64,000 nucleotides of DNA from UBA1547 sp035399865 (lineage in GTDB: Bacteria > Patescibacteriota > Saccharimonadia > Saccharimonadales > Saccharimonadaceae). The notes beneath the pieces are model-generated. The model saw nothing but the letters and a program-made list of their open reading frames with translations. It searched no databases and was not told the origin of the DNA. Below are positions 35,867 to 44,771 of the stretch, one piece after another. The position numbers and the translations under genes were made by a program. The stretch lies in the NCBI GenBank assembly GCA_035399865.1, contig DAOPJW010000002.1:1-64000 (forward strand), read 5' to 3'. How positions within the stretch are numbered: the stretch's first letter is position 1; each line of letters begins with the position of its first letter.

Positions 35867-37657
35867 TTATTTTGGAAGCTTGTCGAATAAATTATATTGT
35901 ATGATTTTCGATGATATGGATTTTTCTATTCGAAGAGATTTTTCGCAATCGCCGAGCTTCGAAAAAGTACTTATTTGGTTAGGGCAGTCATTGAAATTAT
36001 CAGAATCTTCATCAAATAGACTTTTTCCAAACATCAACTGATTTGTTTTTAAACCTAATAAGTCGATAATCGTAGGCATTATATCTAAATGTACACCTTT
36101 ATTAGGAACAGTTTCTCCGATTTTCTGTTTTGGTAATTTAATGAATAGCGGTACTTCTTTTTCTTGATTAGACGATGAATCGTAATCTATCGTCCCAGCT
36201 TTAAAACTTGGAAGTACTGGAGTGTGATCGCCATAAATTACAATCAATGAATCATCGTATATACCGTAAGATTTTAGTTTTTCAAAAAACTTTCCAATCA
36301 TTCTATCCGTGTAATTTATATTTTCGATATAACCACCAACTTGATTTGGGTATTTACTTTTATCAATGCCAAACTCTTCAATTTCTTTGTTAGTTGCGAA
36401 CGGGACGTGTGAAGATAGAGTAATTACATAACTAAAACTTGGCTTGGGCTGATCTTTAATATAATCGGCAGTATTGGCAAGAAAATCACCGTCGTTTAAG
36501 CCCATATTTATCTTAGTCCCTTTTGGATAATTGTCGGCTGCATAGAATTTTTTATATCCGATTGATTTTAGTGCAGAATCACGATTCCAAAAATTTCGAT
36601 TGAATCCGTGATAAACGTAGGCTGAGTAACCGCTTTTTGTCATTAACTTGGGAAGACCTGTGAAATCATCTCTTCCGTATCTAACGAAGATGGCAGCTTC
36701 ATCTAGAGGAAAGTATGATAAATTGGCTGTAAAATCAGTATCAGAAGTATGACCTGCTCCGTATAAAAATCTTTGGTTTGGAAAATAATATGAACTATTC
36801 GCAAATTTATTTAGATTCGGGGTTATATCCTTGTTATCAACTTTTTGATTTATGATAAAACCTCCCAAAGATTCCACTTGAATGATAATGACATTTTTAC
36901 CTTTAGCAATTCCATTTAACTCACTATTCGGTTGTTGAGGTTTATACTTTTTAATCCAATCGGTAATTTCTTTTATTTGATCTTCCGATGGTATTGTTAT
37001 TTCCTGTTGGATGAATCGAGCGATATCGACTGTATGCGTACCGATAACACCATAGTATTGGGCCGTTGATACTATATCGTAATCTTTTTCAAAGACCTCT
37101 TTAAATTTATTGCATCCAAGTGGTAAACTTAGCCAACAACTAGAAAATAGGATAATGATAATAATTGCAGAAGTTTTCCAGTTCGAATCTTTGATGTTGT
37201 TTTTATCTATGATTTTTCGAAATGTTGTTTGGATTTGTTTACCAAAGAACACGACAAAAATAATATCTGCAAAGTAAAGCAGATACCACCATTCTAATAG
37301 TTCCCAAATTGCGGGCAATACGTCTTTGATTTGACTGATGGCAGTGACTATGCCAATACTTGGAAGCGAGGAGAAATAGCTGAAATAAATGATATCAATG
37401 ACTAATAAGGTCGATATTAAAAAAGCTACGATTGTTAGTGCCTTATTTTTACATTTCTTTATTAAGTAGAAAGGCGATAATAAGAATGCTAGGCTAAATA
37501 TACTGAATATAATACTATTCCAGTATTGACCAGACCACGTTAATTTCAAGACATATGTACTGACGCAAAAAAGTTTTATACTAAGAGTAATTGTAAAGAA
37601 TATAACCAAATACTGGTTATATATAAAAGATAGAACTGTATTCTTTATTTTAGCCAT
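35867..37657 (-). CDS. LTA-synthase-like membrane sulfatase (LtaS/MdoB family)
   Basis: 596 residues: five membrane helices in the first 210 residues, then an extracellular alkaline-phosphatase/sulfatase domain. Metal-site residues are visible in IIIQVESLGGF (Glu), GAGHTSDTDF with the nucleophile Thr near residue 303, and VIYGDHTPVLP (Asp-His). The family transfers glycerol-phosphate from phosphatidylglycerol to build lipoteichoic acid or related polymers. For an organism of this type such an enzyme would modify its own or its host's lipid-derived wall polymer. Upstream of the AbrB/MFS unit and divergent from it. Confidence 0.88.
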   Translation of the reverse strand: MAKIKNTVLSFIYNQYLVIFFTITLSIKLFCVSTYVLKLTWSGQYWNSIIFSIFSLAFLLSPFYLIKKCKNKALTIVAFLISTLLVIDIIYFSYFSSLPSIGIVTAISQIKDVLPAIWELLEWWYLLYFADIIFVVFFGKQIQTTFRKIIDKNNIKDSNWKTSAIIIIILFSSCWLSLPLGCNKFKEVFEKDYDIVSTAQYYGVIGTHTVDIARFIQQEITIPSEDQIKEITDWIKKYKPQQPNSELNGIAKGKNVIIIQVESLGGFIINQKVDNKDITPNLNKFANSSYYFPNQRFLYGAGHTSDTDFTANLSYFPLDEAAIFVRYGRDDFTGLPKLMTKSGYSAYVYHGFNRNFWNRDSALKSIGYKKFYAADNYPKGTKINMGLNDGDFLANTADYIKDQPKPSFSYVITLSSHVPFATNKEIEEFGIDKSKYPNQVGGYIENINYTDRMIGKFFEKLKSYGIYDDSLIVIYGDHTPVLPSFKAGTIDYDSSSNQEKEVPLFIKLPKQKIGETVPNKGVHLDIMPTIIDLLGLKTNQLMFGKSLFDEDSDNFNDCPNQISTFSKLGDCEKSLRIEKSISSKIIQYNLFDKLPK

Positions 37658-37721
37658 TAATTAATTTTAAACGCTATTACTTAATTTGAATAGAACAAAT
37701 TAAATGTACAAAAATTATGAT

Positions 37722-37748
37722 TTGACATACTTTTCATACTTTTATAAT
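37722..37748 (+). promoter_or_regulatory. Promoter, TTGACA-15-TATAAT
   Basis: TTGACA at 37722-37727 and TATAAT at 37743-37748 with a 15-base spacer; the AbrB ATG is 8 bases after the -10. Confidence 0.7.
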
Positions 37749-37756
37749 ATTAGACG

Positions 37757-37989
37757 ATGATTAATAAAAAACTTTACGGGACATCAACAGTCGGCACTAA
37801 AGGGCAGGTAGTGATACCAGTACAAGCACGTGAAGAGCTTAATATCAAAGAAGGCGATAGATTATATGTCGTGGGTTCCAAAGATAGTAGCACATTATTT
37901 TGTTACCAGAACAGATGTTAGAAAAGCATATTGAAAAGATTAGCCTACATATCGATGCTTTCAAATTAATAAAAAACAGTAACAAATAG
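37757..37989 (+). pseudogene. AbrB/SpoVT-family transcription regulator with -1 frameshift
   Basis: The first frame gives MINKKLYGTSTVGTKGQVVI and PVQAREELNIKEGDRLYVVG, a classic swapped-hairpin AbrB DNA-binding domain, then stops at 37919-37921 after 54 residues. Shifting by -1 at the run TTTTG (37898-37902) continues it with LPEQMLEKHIEKISLHIDAF and stops at 37989, giving a normal 77-residue protein. The helix is coherent, so the two parts clearly belong together. Either one T was lost (mutation or sequencing error) or there is programmed slippage. Its stop is 7 bases before the MFS gene, which it probably regulates. Confidence 0.8.
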
Positions 37990-37996
37990 GAAAAAT

Positions 37997-39685
37997 ATGA
38001 ACCATCATCTTAGCTTAAAAAGCAAAATAATCATCATGTTATCAATAATGGCCAGTATATTTTTGGTCGCTCTGGATCAGATGATTTTTTCAACTTCTCT
38101 CGGGAAGATTGTTGAAGAGTTTAATGCTTATTCGGCACTCAGCTGGGTTATAACTGCCTACATGGTTACTACTACTGTTACAGTGCCAATAGCCGGTAAG
38201 TTTTCTGATATGTTTGGTCGAAAACTGGTCTTGATGACGGGAATAGCTATATTTTCGATAAGCTCATTATTCGGTGGTTTAAGCGGTGGTATAGAACAGT
38301 TGATATTTTGGCGAGCCTTACAGGGTATTGGTGGTGGAATTATTACAGCCAATGCTTTTGCAATCGTCGGCGACTTATTCGCAGCAAGAGAACGAGGTAA
38401 ATGGCAAGGACTTGTAGGTGCGGTGTTTGGTTTTTCATCAATAGCTGGTCCCCTGATAGGAGGTTATTTGACGGAGTCTCATAATATTTTTGGTTTTATC
38501 ACAAACTGGCGCTGGACTATTTTTATGAATGTGCCGATTGGGGTTATAGCCTTCTTGATAATTGCTTTATTTTGTCCAATGTTTAAATATAACAAAAATC
38601 CTAAAATCGATTTCAAAGGTGCAGTTTTGCTAACAGCTGGATTATCGATACTCATATTAGCAATCGATAATACTGAATCGATATTTGCTGAATTAATTTC
38701 ATCGACAGGCCTGTCTTTATTTGGACTTCGCACTATTATGATAGCTCTTGTGATTCTTATATCGGTAGCTTTTATCCGTGTCGAACGATCAGCAAAAGAA
38801 CCGATTATTCCATTACATTTCTTTAACAACCGAAATTTTTTGCTAATAATAACAATTTCTATGTTATTTGGAGCAGCATTCCTTGGATCAATACTTTACT
38901 TGACTCAATTTAATCAGCAGGTGTTTGGTGTTTCGCCGACTAAATCAGGTTTAATGTTATTACCTATGGTTTGTGGCATGATGGTTACTAGTATTGGAGT
39001 CGGTCAATTAATTTCTAAAACTGGTAAATATAAAACCTTTATGCTTACTGGTTTTATTGTTGTAACTATTGCTATATTTTGTATGCTATCACTTAACCCT
39101 AATTCTAAATATTTACAGGAAGCTATCATAATCTTCATTTTAGGTATTGGAATGGGTGTAGGTATGCCAATAATTAATCTTGCGGTTCAAAACGAATTCG
39201 CACAAGAAGATATAGGCGTAGCTACGAGTTCAAGCCAATTGTTCCGTAGTCTCGGTTCGACGATTGGTATTGCTGTATTCGGTGCTATGCTAACTGCTAC
39301 ATTTACGAACAATATAGGCGATTTGACTAATAGTAAATATATTCAAATGCTTAGAAGCAATAATTTTGTATCGAAAATGGGAGACTTAAACGACTCTAAT
39401 ACGTTGTTGGCAATAAATAATCCGACTGTTAAGAATAAGATTAAAGAGGAATCTGATAAAGCTCTCAAGAACTTGCCAGTTGCTCTAAAAAATAAGATTA
39501 CAGACGAACTAAAATTACGACAGGATGAATATTCAAATATTGTTGTCCATAAATATAGCAATGGTATGCACAGAATATTTCTAACAACTGGATTATTGAT
39601 GGCAATTGCTAGCTTTTTAATAATATTTATTAGAGAAAAACCACTTCGATCGGCAAAGCCTACAGATACTCCTGGTGAAATGTAA
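37997..39685 (+). CDS. MFS multidrug exporter, DHA2 (EmrB/QacA) family
   Basis: 562 residues with about 14 membrane helices, the DHA2 class. Motif A is seen as GKFSDMFGRKLVLM after the second helix, and a motif-C-like GAVFGFSSIAGPLIGG in the fifth. A hydrophilic extension of about 90 residues lies before the last helix (about 440-530). It should export drugs or other hydrophobic compounds using the proton gradient. It follows the AbrB regulator within the same transcript, with GGAAAAAT before the ATG as a weak ribosome site. Confidence 0.92.
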   Translation: MNHHLSLKSKIIIMLSIMASIFLVALDQMIFSTSLGKIVEEFNAYSALSWVITAYMVTTTVTVPIAGKFSDMFGRKLVLMTGIAIFSISSLFGGLSGGIEQLIFWRALQGIGGGIITANAFAIVGDLFAARERGKWQGLVGAVFGFSSIAGPLIGGYLTESHNIFGFITNWRWTIFMNVPIGVIAFLIIALFCPMFKYNKNPKIDFKGAVLLTAGLSILILAIDNTESIFAELISSTGLSLFGLRTIMIALVILISVAFIRVERSAKEPIIPLHFFNNRNFLLIITISMLFGAAFLGSILYLTQFNQQVFGVSPTKSGLMLLPMVCGMMVTSIGVGQLISKTGKYKTFMLTGFIVVTIAIFCMLSLNPNSKYLQEAIIIFILGIGMGVGMPIINLAVQNEFAQEDIGVATSSSQLFRSLGSTIGIAVFGAMLTATFTNNIGDLTNSKYIQMLRSNNFVSKMGDLNDSNTLLAINNPTVKNKIKEESDKALKNLPVALKNKITDELKLRQDEYSNIVVHKYSNGMHRIFLTTGLLMAIASFLIIFIREKPLRSAKPTDTPGEM

Positions 39686-39757
39686 TTTAGTGCTTGTGTC
39701 TATATTAAAACTATTCTATAATAATATTCATTAGCGTTATTTTTATAGCGTTTGGTC

Positions 39758-39786
39758 TTGACGTATCAACGTCTGATTGATACGAT
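39758..39786 (+). promoter_or_regulatory. Promoter, TTGACG-17-TACGAT
   Basis: TTGACG at 39758-39763 and TACGAT at 39781-39786 with an ideal 17-base spacer, directing transcription into the structured region and the 30-residue frame. Confidence 0.5.
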
Positions 39787-39864
39787 AGTTGATGTGTCTT
39801 GCGCTAAAACTAATTAAAGGTCGAAGCACGTGAGGCTGTACATAAGTACAAGGAGTTTAATCAC

Positions 39865-39957
39865 ATGCCAATAGCCATCGAATTTGTGCCTAGTAGGCGC
39901 AAAAAGATAGCAGTGGATGTGGTGCCTGCCGAATGGCAACTGTATATTGCACAGTAA
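39865..39957 (+). CDS. Possible microprotein, 30 residues, in a structured RNA region
   Basis: ATG at 39865 with AAGGAG 9 bases upstream and a promoter about 80 bases upstream. The frame reads MPIAIEFVPSRRKKIAVDVV then PAEWQLYIAQ and stop. The stretch is richer in G and C than its surroundings. It may be a translated microprotein or a leader peptide embedded in a non-coding RNA, since hairpins follow at 39958-39971 (GAGTC/GACTC) and 39980-40004 (AAGTTTC/GAAACTT). No family recognised. Confidence 0.4.
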   Translation: MPIAIEFVPSRRKKIAVDVVPAEWQLYIAQ

Positions 39958-40016
39958 GAGTCGTCTGACTCAAAAATCCAAGTTTCTTTTTGAGAGAGAA
40001 ACTTAAAAAAACAATG

Positions 40017-40044
40017 AAAACACCTCAAGGCACCGGGGTGTTTT
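40017..40044 (+). terminator. Hairpin AAAACACC/GGTGTTTT
   Basis: Arms at 40017-40024 and 40037-40044 around a C/G-rich loop. It ends the structured region on the plus strand and is followed by T-rich DNA. Confidence 0.5.
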
Positions 40045-40093
40045 CTTAATATTTGCTTATCAGGGTCGGACCCTGATAAGCAAATATTAAGAA
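40043..40093. repeat. Perfect 51-bp palindrome, 25-bp arms, 1-base centre
   Basis: Left arm 40043-40067 and right arm 40069-40093 are exact reverse complements around a single G at 40068; the inner part is CAGGGTC/GACCCTG. It can form a cruciform or a very stable RNA hairpin between convergent transcripts. Too long and too perfect for a typical terminator. Confidence 0.9.
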
Positions 40094-40189
40094 ATTATTA
40101 AGTAAATATGCTAAGATCCAGAGTTGAGATTATTATTTTTGGGATTAGAAAACCTAATAAATATAGTTAATGTATATAATGATATTGCG

Positions 40190-40897
40190 TTACGTGTTGT
40201 CTGGTAGTGAAATTCCTGCCTTCTCTAATTCAGTATTCAGGGCATTTCTTAATTTTTTATTATCACTCCAAATTTCATATTCAAGTTTTTTACCATTTAA
40301 ATAAAATGACGGAGTAGCATCAAGATCTGCTTTTTTGCCTAACGCATAGTCATAATCAAGTTTCATACTAATTTCTTTTGATGACATATCAGATAAAAAT
40401 TTGTCAATATCAAGATTTAACTCTTTTGCGTAGCTTATAAATTTATCTGTACGTTTTTGACCAGTTAATAACTCCCACTCTTTTTGGGAATCAAATACTC
40501 TATGGTGCATTTCCCAAAATTTTTCTTGTAAACCTGAAGCTTCTGCCGCACTAGCTGCGGCTCTAGCATTGTTATGATATTCAAGTAAAAAATTTCGATA
40601 AACGTATTGAATTTGGTCTTTATATTCTTCAACTATTGTTTTTATATAATCGTGAGATGTCCCACAGCCAGGGCATTGATAATCAGCATATTCAATTAGT
40701 GTAACTTTGCTATCCTTATTGCCATAAATGTGATCGGAAATATTACCATTAGACTCATTACCTAATTGGATAGATGCTGTATCAATTTCATCAACATTTA
40801 ATTTTGCAGAACTTTCCTGATTATTAGAAAAGAATAGCAACAATCCAAAAACGCCAACGATTACGACTGTAAAAATAATCCAAGAAATTTTACTCAA
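40190..40897 (-). CDS. DsbA-like thiol-disulfide oxidoreductase, membrane-anchored
   Basis: 235 residues; start is TTG with AGGAG 9 bases upstream. N-terminal membrane helix (about 5-23), then a thioredoxin fold with CPGC at 75-78 and a cis-Pro loop DATPSFYLNG. The insert between them is the alpha-helical domain of DsbA/DsbG-type proteins. It should form or isomerise disulfides in exported proteins such as the Cys-containing surface proteins in this window. No VKOR or DsbB gene is seen nearby. Confidence 0.88.
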   Translation of the reverse strand: MSKISWIIFTVVIVGVFGLLLFFSNNQESSAKLNVDEIDTASIQLGNESNGNISDHIYGNKDSKVTLIEYADYQCPGCGTSHDYIKTIVEEYKDQIQYVYRNFLLEYHNNARAAASAAEASGLQEKFWEMHHRVFDSQKEWELLTGQKRTDKFISYAKELNLDIDKFLSDMSSKEISMKLDYDYALGKKADLDATPSFYLNGKKLEYEIWSDNKKLRNALNTELEKAGISLPDNT

Positions 40898-40992
40898 AAT
40901 TTACTCCTCTAATTTACTTATAATATTGTAGCAAAATCTATAAGCTTATTGTAGTGTAACTGCAAAAAATATAGGTTACAATTATATAAGTA

Positions 40993-42021
40993 ATGTCATC
41001 AGTAACACTTATACCAGTAATAATATCTATATTAGTATTTTTTATACTGTTATTAGTCACGGCTGTAAAACCAAAACATAATAAATTGAGTTATTTCGAA
41101 TTAGAACGAAGAGCATCTTTGGGCGATGATACAGCTAAAAAATATTTGCTAAGAGAAAGACTATTAATAGATGTATTTTCATTACGATTAATTTTGATAT
41201 CACTACTACAAGTTTTAATATGGTTGTTTTTGAGTGTTGCTTTCGGAATAGTAATCGCTATAATTCTTGCGATTTTGACTGCTTTAAGTATTGGATTTAT
41301 TTCGAATTTAAGTATTGTGCAAAAGTTGTCAAACGGAATATATAATCGATACGAAAACTCAATTTTAAGTTTTATTAAAAACCACTTAAACATTTTCCGA
41401 TTATTCAGAAGCTATTCTAAAGACGATTTTAACCATAATTTATTTATTAATTCAAAAGAAGAAATGCAACATTTAATAACGAAGTCTGAAAACGTTTTAA
41501 GTGAACAAGAAAAAAAATTTTTAATTGCCAACCTTTCTTTTAATGATAAATTGGTTAGTTCGGTTATGACTCCACGTAGAAAACTAAAGCTTATCAATAA
41601 ATCCGAATTTTTAGGACCTTTGACGCTAGACAGTTTACATAAAATTGGGCACAGTCGACTACCTGTTATGAATGGTGATATAGATAAAATAATTGGTATA
41701 TTACATCTTGATAAACTACTTTCACTTGATAACAAGCGTTCGGTGACTGCTGAAAAAGCAATGGATAATAAGGTATTTTATATTCGTGAAGATCAAACTT
41801 TAACACAAGCCTTATCGGCATTTTTACACACACAAAGCCTATTATTTATAGTCATTGATAAAGAGTGTAAGACTAAGGGATTGATTACTATAGACGATAT
41901 CATACATTCTTTCATGGGTTACGAGTTAATAGATGATTTTGAACAACATAGCAATATCAAAGCAGTAGCATCTAGAGATATAGGTGTTATAAAAGATACG
42001 AAAAATAATTTTATTGAATAA
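40993..42021 (+). CDS. CBS-domain membrane protein, CNNM/hemolysin-C-like
   Basis: 342 residues: one N-terminal helix, a short cytoplasmic stretch, then two or three helices (about 60-110), a linker, and a CBS pair beginning SVMTPRRKL (about 196) with SRLPVMNGDIDKIIGILHLD and a second CBS (LFIVIDKECKTKGLITIDDI). This matches CorC/CNNM-type proteins, but the DUF21 transmembrane domain is reduced and the C-terminal CorC domain is missing. Might sense nucleotides or Mg. A -10-like TACAAT lies 10 bases before the ATG. Confidence 0.78.
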   Translation: MSSVTLIPVIISILVFFILLLVTAVKPKHNKLSYFELERRASLGDDTAKKYLLRERLLIDVFSLRLILISLLQVLIWLFLSVAFGIVIAIILAILTALSIGFISNLSIVQKLSNGIYNRYENSILSFIKNHLNIFRLFRSYSKDDFNHNLFINSKEEMQHLITKSENVLSEQEKKFLIANLSFNDKLVSSVMTPRRKLKLINKSEFLGPLTLDSLHKIGHSRLPVMNGDIDKIIGILHLDKLLSLDNKRSVTAEKAMDNKVFYIREDQTLTQALSAFLHTQSLLFIVIDKECKTKGLITIDDIIHSFMGYELIDDFEQHSNIKAVASRDIGVIKDTKNNFIE

Positions 42022-42160
42022 AACCTTTTTTTAAAAAAGTCAAACTTAATATTTCTTTTTAAAAATTTCCTTAATTTATAATTACAACTCCCCTTCATTA
42101 CAAAATATGTCCGACCGTACGAAATTAGTAATGTAGAATTTTTGACATTTTTGAACATTT

Positions 42161-42643
42161 TTAATATATTCTATTTGATTTATATAACTGTACCCAACCC
42201 TGCAATCCAAGATCATTTATTGAATCTATTAATATTTGCTGATGATCTTGAATACTCATCCAGACACTTTGCTGAATTTGAGAAAAACCTAATTGACGAA
42301 GTAGTAATCTAAATTTACGACGTAATTCGGCTGAATCTTCAGGAATATCAAATATGACCATTAACTGTCCGTCACTTTCAAGTTGATTTGCAATAAAAGG
42401 TTGTATTATTTGACGTCCCTTTAGAGAAATAGATAAATTATTTCCGTCTATAATGATTAAACGATGGTCTTTGGCACGACTGAAGGAGACTCGCAATGTC
42501 GAAATGGAGTAACCAGAATCTTTTTCTAATTCGTTAAAAAAGATATTCGGTTTAAAATAAGAGTACGAGTTATTTTTAGTGTATGGTATTAGAGCTAATA
42601 AAACATAGGTTAGGGCTGATTTTTTACGATGTAGTTTAGTCAT
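42161..42643 (-). CDS. PaaX-like regulator: winged helix plus Cas2-like domain
   Basis: About 160 residues from the ATG at 42643, 7 bases after a TATAAT box. The first half is helical with GYSISTLRVSFSRAKDHRLI, a winged-helix pattern; the second half has LMVIFDIPEDSAELRRKFRL then LRQLGFSQIQQSVWMSIQDH, the ferredoxin-like Cas2/PaaX C-terminal domain. No repeats or other cas genes are nearby, so CRISPR function is unlikely. The context (between CBS and AspRS genes) gives no target. A transcription regulator or a toxin-like nuclease remain possible. Confidence 0.75.
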   Translation of the reverse strand: MTKLHRKKSALTYVLLALIPYTKNNSYSYFKPNIFFNELEKDSGYSISTLRVSFSRAKDHRLIIIDGNNLSISLKGRQIIQPFIANQLESDGQLMVIFDIPEDSAELRRKFRLLLRQLGFSQIQQSVWMSIQDHQQILIDSINDLGLQGWVQLYKSNRIY

Positions 42644-42656
42644 ATATTCTATTATA
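42644..42656 (-). promoter_or_regulatory. -10 box TATAAT, leaderless start
   Basis: TATAAT on the minus strand at 42656-42651, 7 bases before the ATG at 42643. Confidence 0.6.
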
Positions 42657-42747
42657 TTACACATTATGCTCGACCAGACAAAAATCGTAATAAATTGATA
42701 GATATATCAGTGGGTGATAGAATATAACCTAGATTTAAGGAATAAAT

Positions 42748-44064
42748 ATGAAACGAACATTAGTAAGAGAATTGTCATCTAAATATGAAGAGACTGTTAC
42801 CCTCTGTGGATGGTTACATAAAAAACGCCTATTAGGTGGTCTAAATTTTATAACCTTAAGAGATCGAAGCGGTATTGTTCAATCTTTAATTGAAAATAAA
42901 GAAGAATTAGAAAAACTAAGAGGTATGCAAATAGGCACAATTTTGTCACTTACGGGCAAAGTTGTGGCTGATAATCGTGCACCAGGTGGAGCTGAATTAC
43001 ACGATGTGAGCGTACGAGTTGATGTTCCAGTGATTGACGAACCACCAATAGAAATTGACAAACCGATATCTCATAAATCTGAACATTTGGATACTTTGTT
43101 TGATACAAGAGTATTGAATATTCGCAATCTTCAGGAACAGAAAATATTTAAAATTAGAGCTGATATCGTGCGTTATTTAAGGGAATTTTTATATGAACAG
43201 GAATTTGTCGAAATAGATACGCCGAAAATACTAACCGAAGCCACCGAAGGAGGTGCTGAAGTTTTTCAACTAGACTATTTCGGAAAAACTGCAACTCTTG
43301 CACAAAGTCCTCAGTTTTACAAACAAATTATGGTTGGAGCTTTTGAAAGAGTTTTTGAAATTGGCCATTCATATCGAGCTGAACCTAGTGCAACCACTCG
43401 TCATTTAACAGAAATTTATATGCTAGATATAGAAATGGGTTTCGTTGAAAATCACGAAGAAGTTTTGGACGTGGTAGCTAATATGACCCAATATGCTTTA
43501 AAAAAGATTTATCAAGAAAAAATAACAGATCTAAAAAGCTTAAACGCACCAGAATTAATTTTGCCAATTGATGGTAAGATTCCTCAACTTACGATCAATC
43601 AAATTCACGAAATGTACTTTGAAAATACAAAAATTGATAATACCAAAGATAAAGATTTAAGTCCTGATGAAGAACGTTGGGTAAGCGATTATGCACGTAA
43701 ACAACTAGGTAGCGATTTGATATATGCCACTAACTTCCCTGTTGAAGCAGGAAAATTTTACCACAAATTTAATTACGAAGACGGTACGGTTTATTGGGCT
43801 GATTTAATTTTTCGTGGCGTAGAAATTTCAACTGTGCCCTTAAGGGAAAATAATTATGAAAAAATGATTAATCAGATGAAAGACTCTGGTTTAGACGTTG
43901 GACACGAAGGCTTTAAATATTATCTCCAAGCTTTTAAATATGGCCTACCAACTCATGGTGGTTGTGGATTTGGAATCGATCGATTCGTTCAAAAAACAAT
44001 AGGACTAGCAAATGTTAGAGAATCAATCCTATTTCCTCGTGACATAAATCGTTTAACACCGTAA
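42748..44064 (+). CDS. aspS: Aspartyl-tRNA synthetase, archaeal/non-discriminating type
   Basis: 438 residues, the short form typical of archaea and some bacteria; standard bacterial AspRS is about 590 with a GAD insertion, absent here. OB-fold anticodon domain at 1-105, class II motif 1 FVEIDTPKI, motif 2 SYRAEPSATTRHLTE, and motif 3 GGCGFGIDRFVQ near 415. Such enzymes often charge both tRNA-Asp and tRNA-Asn, the latter then being amidated by GatCAB. The ribosome site is AAGGAA 7 bases upstream. Confidence 0.93.
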   Translation: MKRTLVRELSSKYEETVTLCGWLHKKRLLGGLNFITLRDRSGIVQSLIENKEELEKLRGMQIGTILSLTGKVVADNRAPGGAELHDVSVRVDVPVIDEPPIEIDKPISHKSEHLDTLFDTRVLNIRNLQEQKIFKIRADIVRYLREFLYEQEFVEIDTPKILTEATEGGAEVFQLDYFGKTATLAQSPQFYKQIMVGAFERVFEIGHSYRAEPSATTRHLTEIYMLDIEMGFVENHEEVLDVVANMTQYALKKIYQEKITDLKSLNAPELILPIDGKIPQLTINQIHEMYFENTKIDNTKDKDLSPDEERWVSDYARKQLGSDLIYATNFPVEAGKFYHKFNYEDGTVYWADLIFRGVEISTVPLRENNYEKMINQMKDSGLDVGHEGFKYYLQAFKYGLPTHGGCGFGIDRFVQKTIGLANVRESILFPRDINRLTP

Positions 44065-44180
44065 ATCAGTAAAATTAAAATACACCATACAGCATCACAT
44101 TTGTATAAATTAGTGTTCGAACAGATTTTCATACAGACGTAATATTACTTGGAAATGATTAATAATAAAATAATATAGAT

Positions 44181-44210
44181 TTGACCAAACAGGTTATAAA
44201 GTTAGATAAT
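44181..44210 (+). promoter_or_regulatory. Promoter, TTGACC-18-GATAAT
   Basis: TTGACC at 44181-44186 and GATAAT at 44205-44210. The ATG at 44217 is 6 bases after the -10. The TTG at 44181 is in frame with the gene, but it is the -35 box and not a start codon. Confidence 0.65.
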
Positions 44211-44216
44211 GATAAT

Positions 44217-44771
44217 ATGAAGATTAACCGCAGAATTATGGCTTTATGTTTGTCGTTGTCTGTATTATTCGCATTTTTGCCAATAATTGCTACATTTGCT
44301 GAAAATGAGACAATAAGCAATCAACAGGTTTTACAAATTCGCAATAACTGCAATTCAGTAGAAAATACTTTGAATCAGCTCCATTCTAGTGATGCTTTGC
44401 TTAGAGTAAATATGGGACAAATGTATGAGTCGACACTTACTAAAATGATGGATAGATTCAATGGTCGTGCGGAAAGTTCAGGCTTTGTGATAGCGGATTT
44501 ATCAGAAATTTCTTCAAAATATGGTTTAGCATTAGATAATTTCCGAAGTGACTACAAGATATATGAAGAACAATTATCATTAGCTATCTCAATAGATTGT
44601 TCAAAACAACCTACTGTTTTTTATGATGCAGTAGCTTTAGCGAGAATAGAAAGAAAACAAGTATATGCAGATGTGTTAAAGCTGAACGATCATATTAATC
44701 AATATCAGTTAGCATTAAATCAATTTGGAGAATTTTATCAATCAAACCAAAAGGGGAATATAACAGAATGA
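44217..44771 (+). CDS. Secreted helical protein, unknown function
   Basis: 184 residues from the leaderless ATG at 44217. Signal peptide (about 5-30, LCLSLSVLFAFLPIIATFA), then a mostly helical exported domain with one pair of Cys (NNCNSVENTL and SIDCSKQPT) that could bridge. Overlaps the next gene by 4 bases (ATGA), implying that the two are translated together and may form a pair. No family recognised. Confidence 0.72.
   Translation: MKINRRIMALCLSLSVLFAFLPIIATFAENETISNQQVLQIRNNCNSVENTLNQLHSSDALLRVNMGQMYESTLTKMMDRFNGRAESSGFVIADLSEISSKYGLALDNFRSDYKIYEEQLSLAISIDCSKQPTVFYDAVALARIERKQVYADVLKLNDHINQYQLALNQFGEFYQSNQKGNITE

Noticed and set aside
39760..40044. tmRNA or RNase P RNA
   Set aside because: No tRNA-like ends, no AANDE-type tag and no RNase P core motifs were found.
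42161..42643. CRISPR-associated Cas2
   Set aside because: No array, no cas1 or other cas genes; the N-terminal winged helix fits PaaX-like regulators.
44181..44216. TTG start for the secreted protein at 44217
   Set aside because: TTGACC is the -35 box of the promoter, with the ATG 6 bases after the -10.
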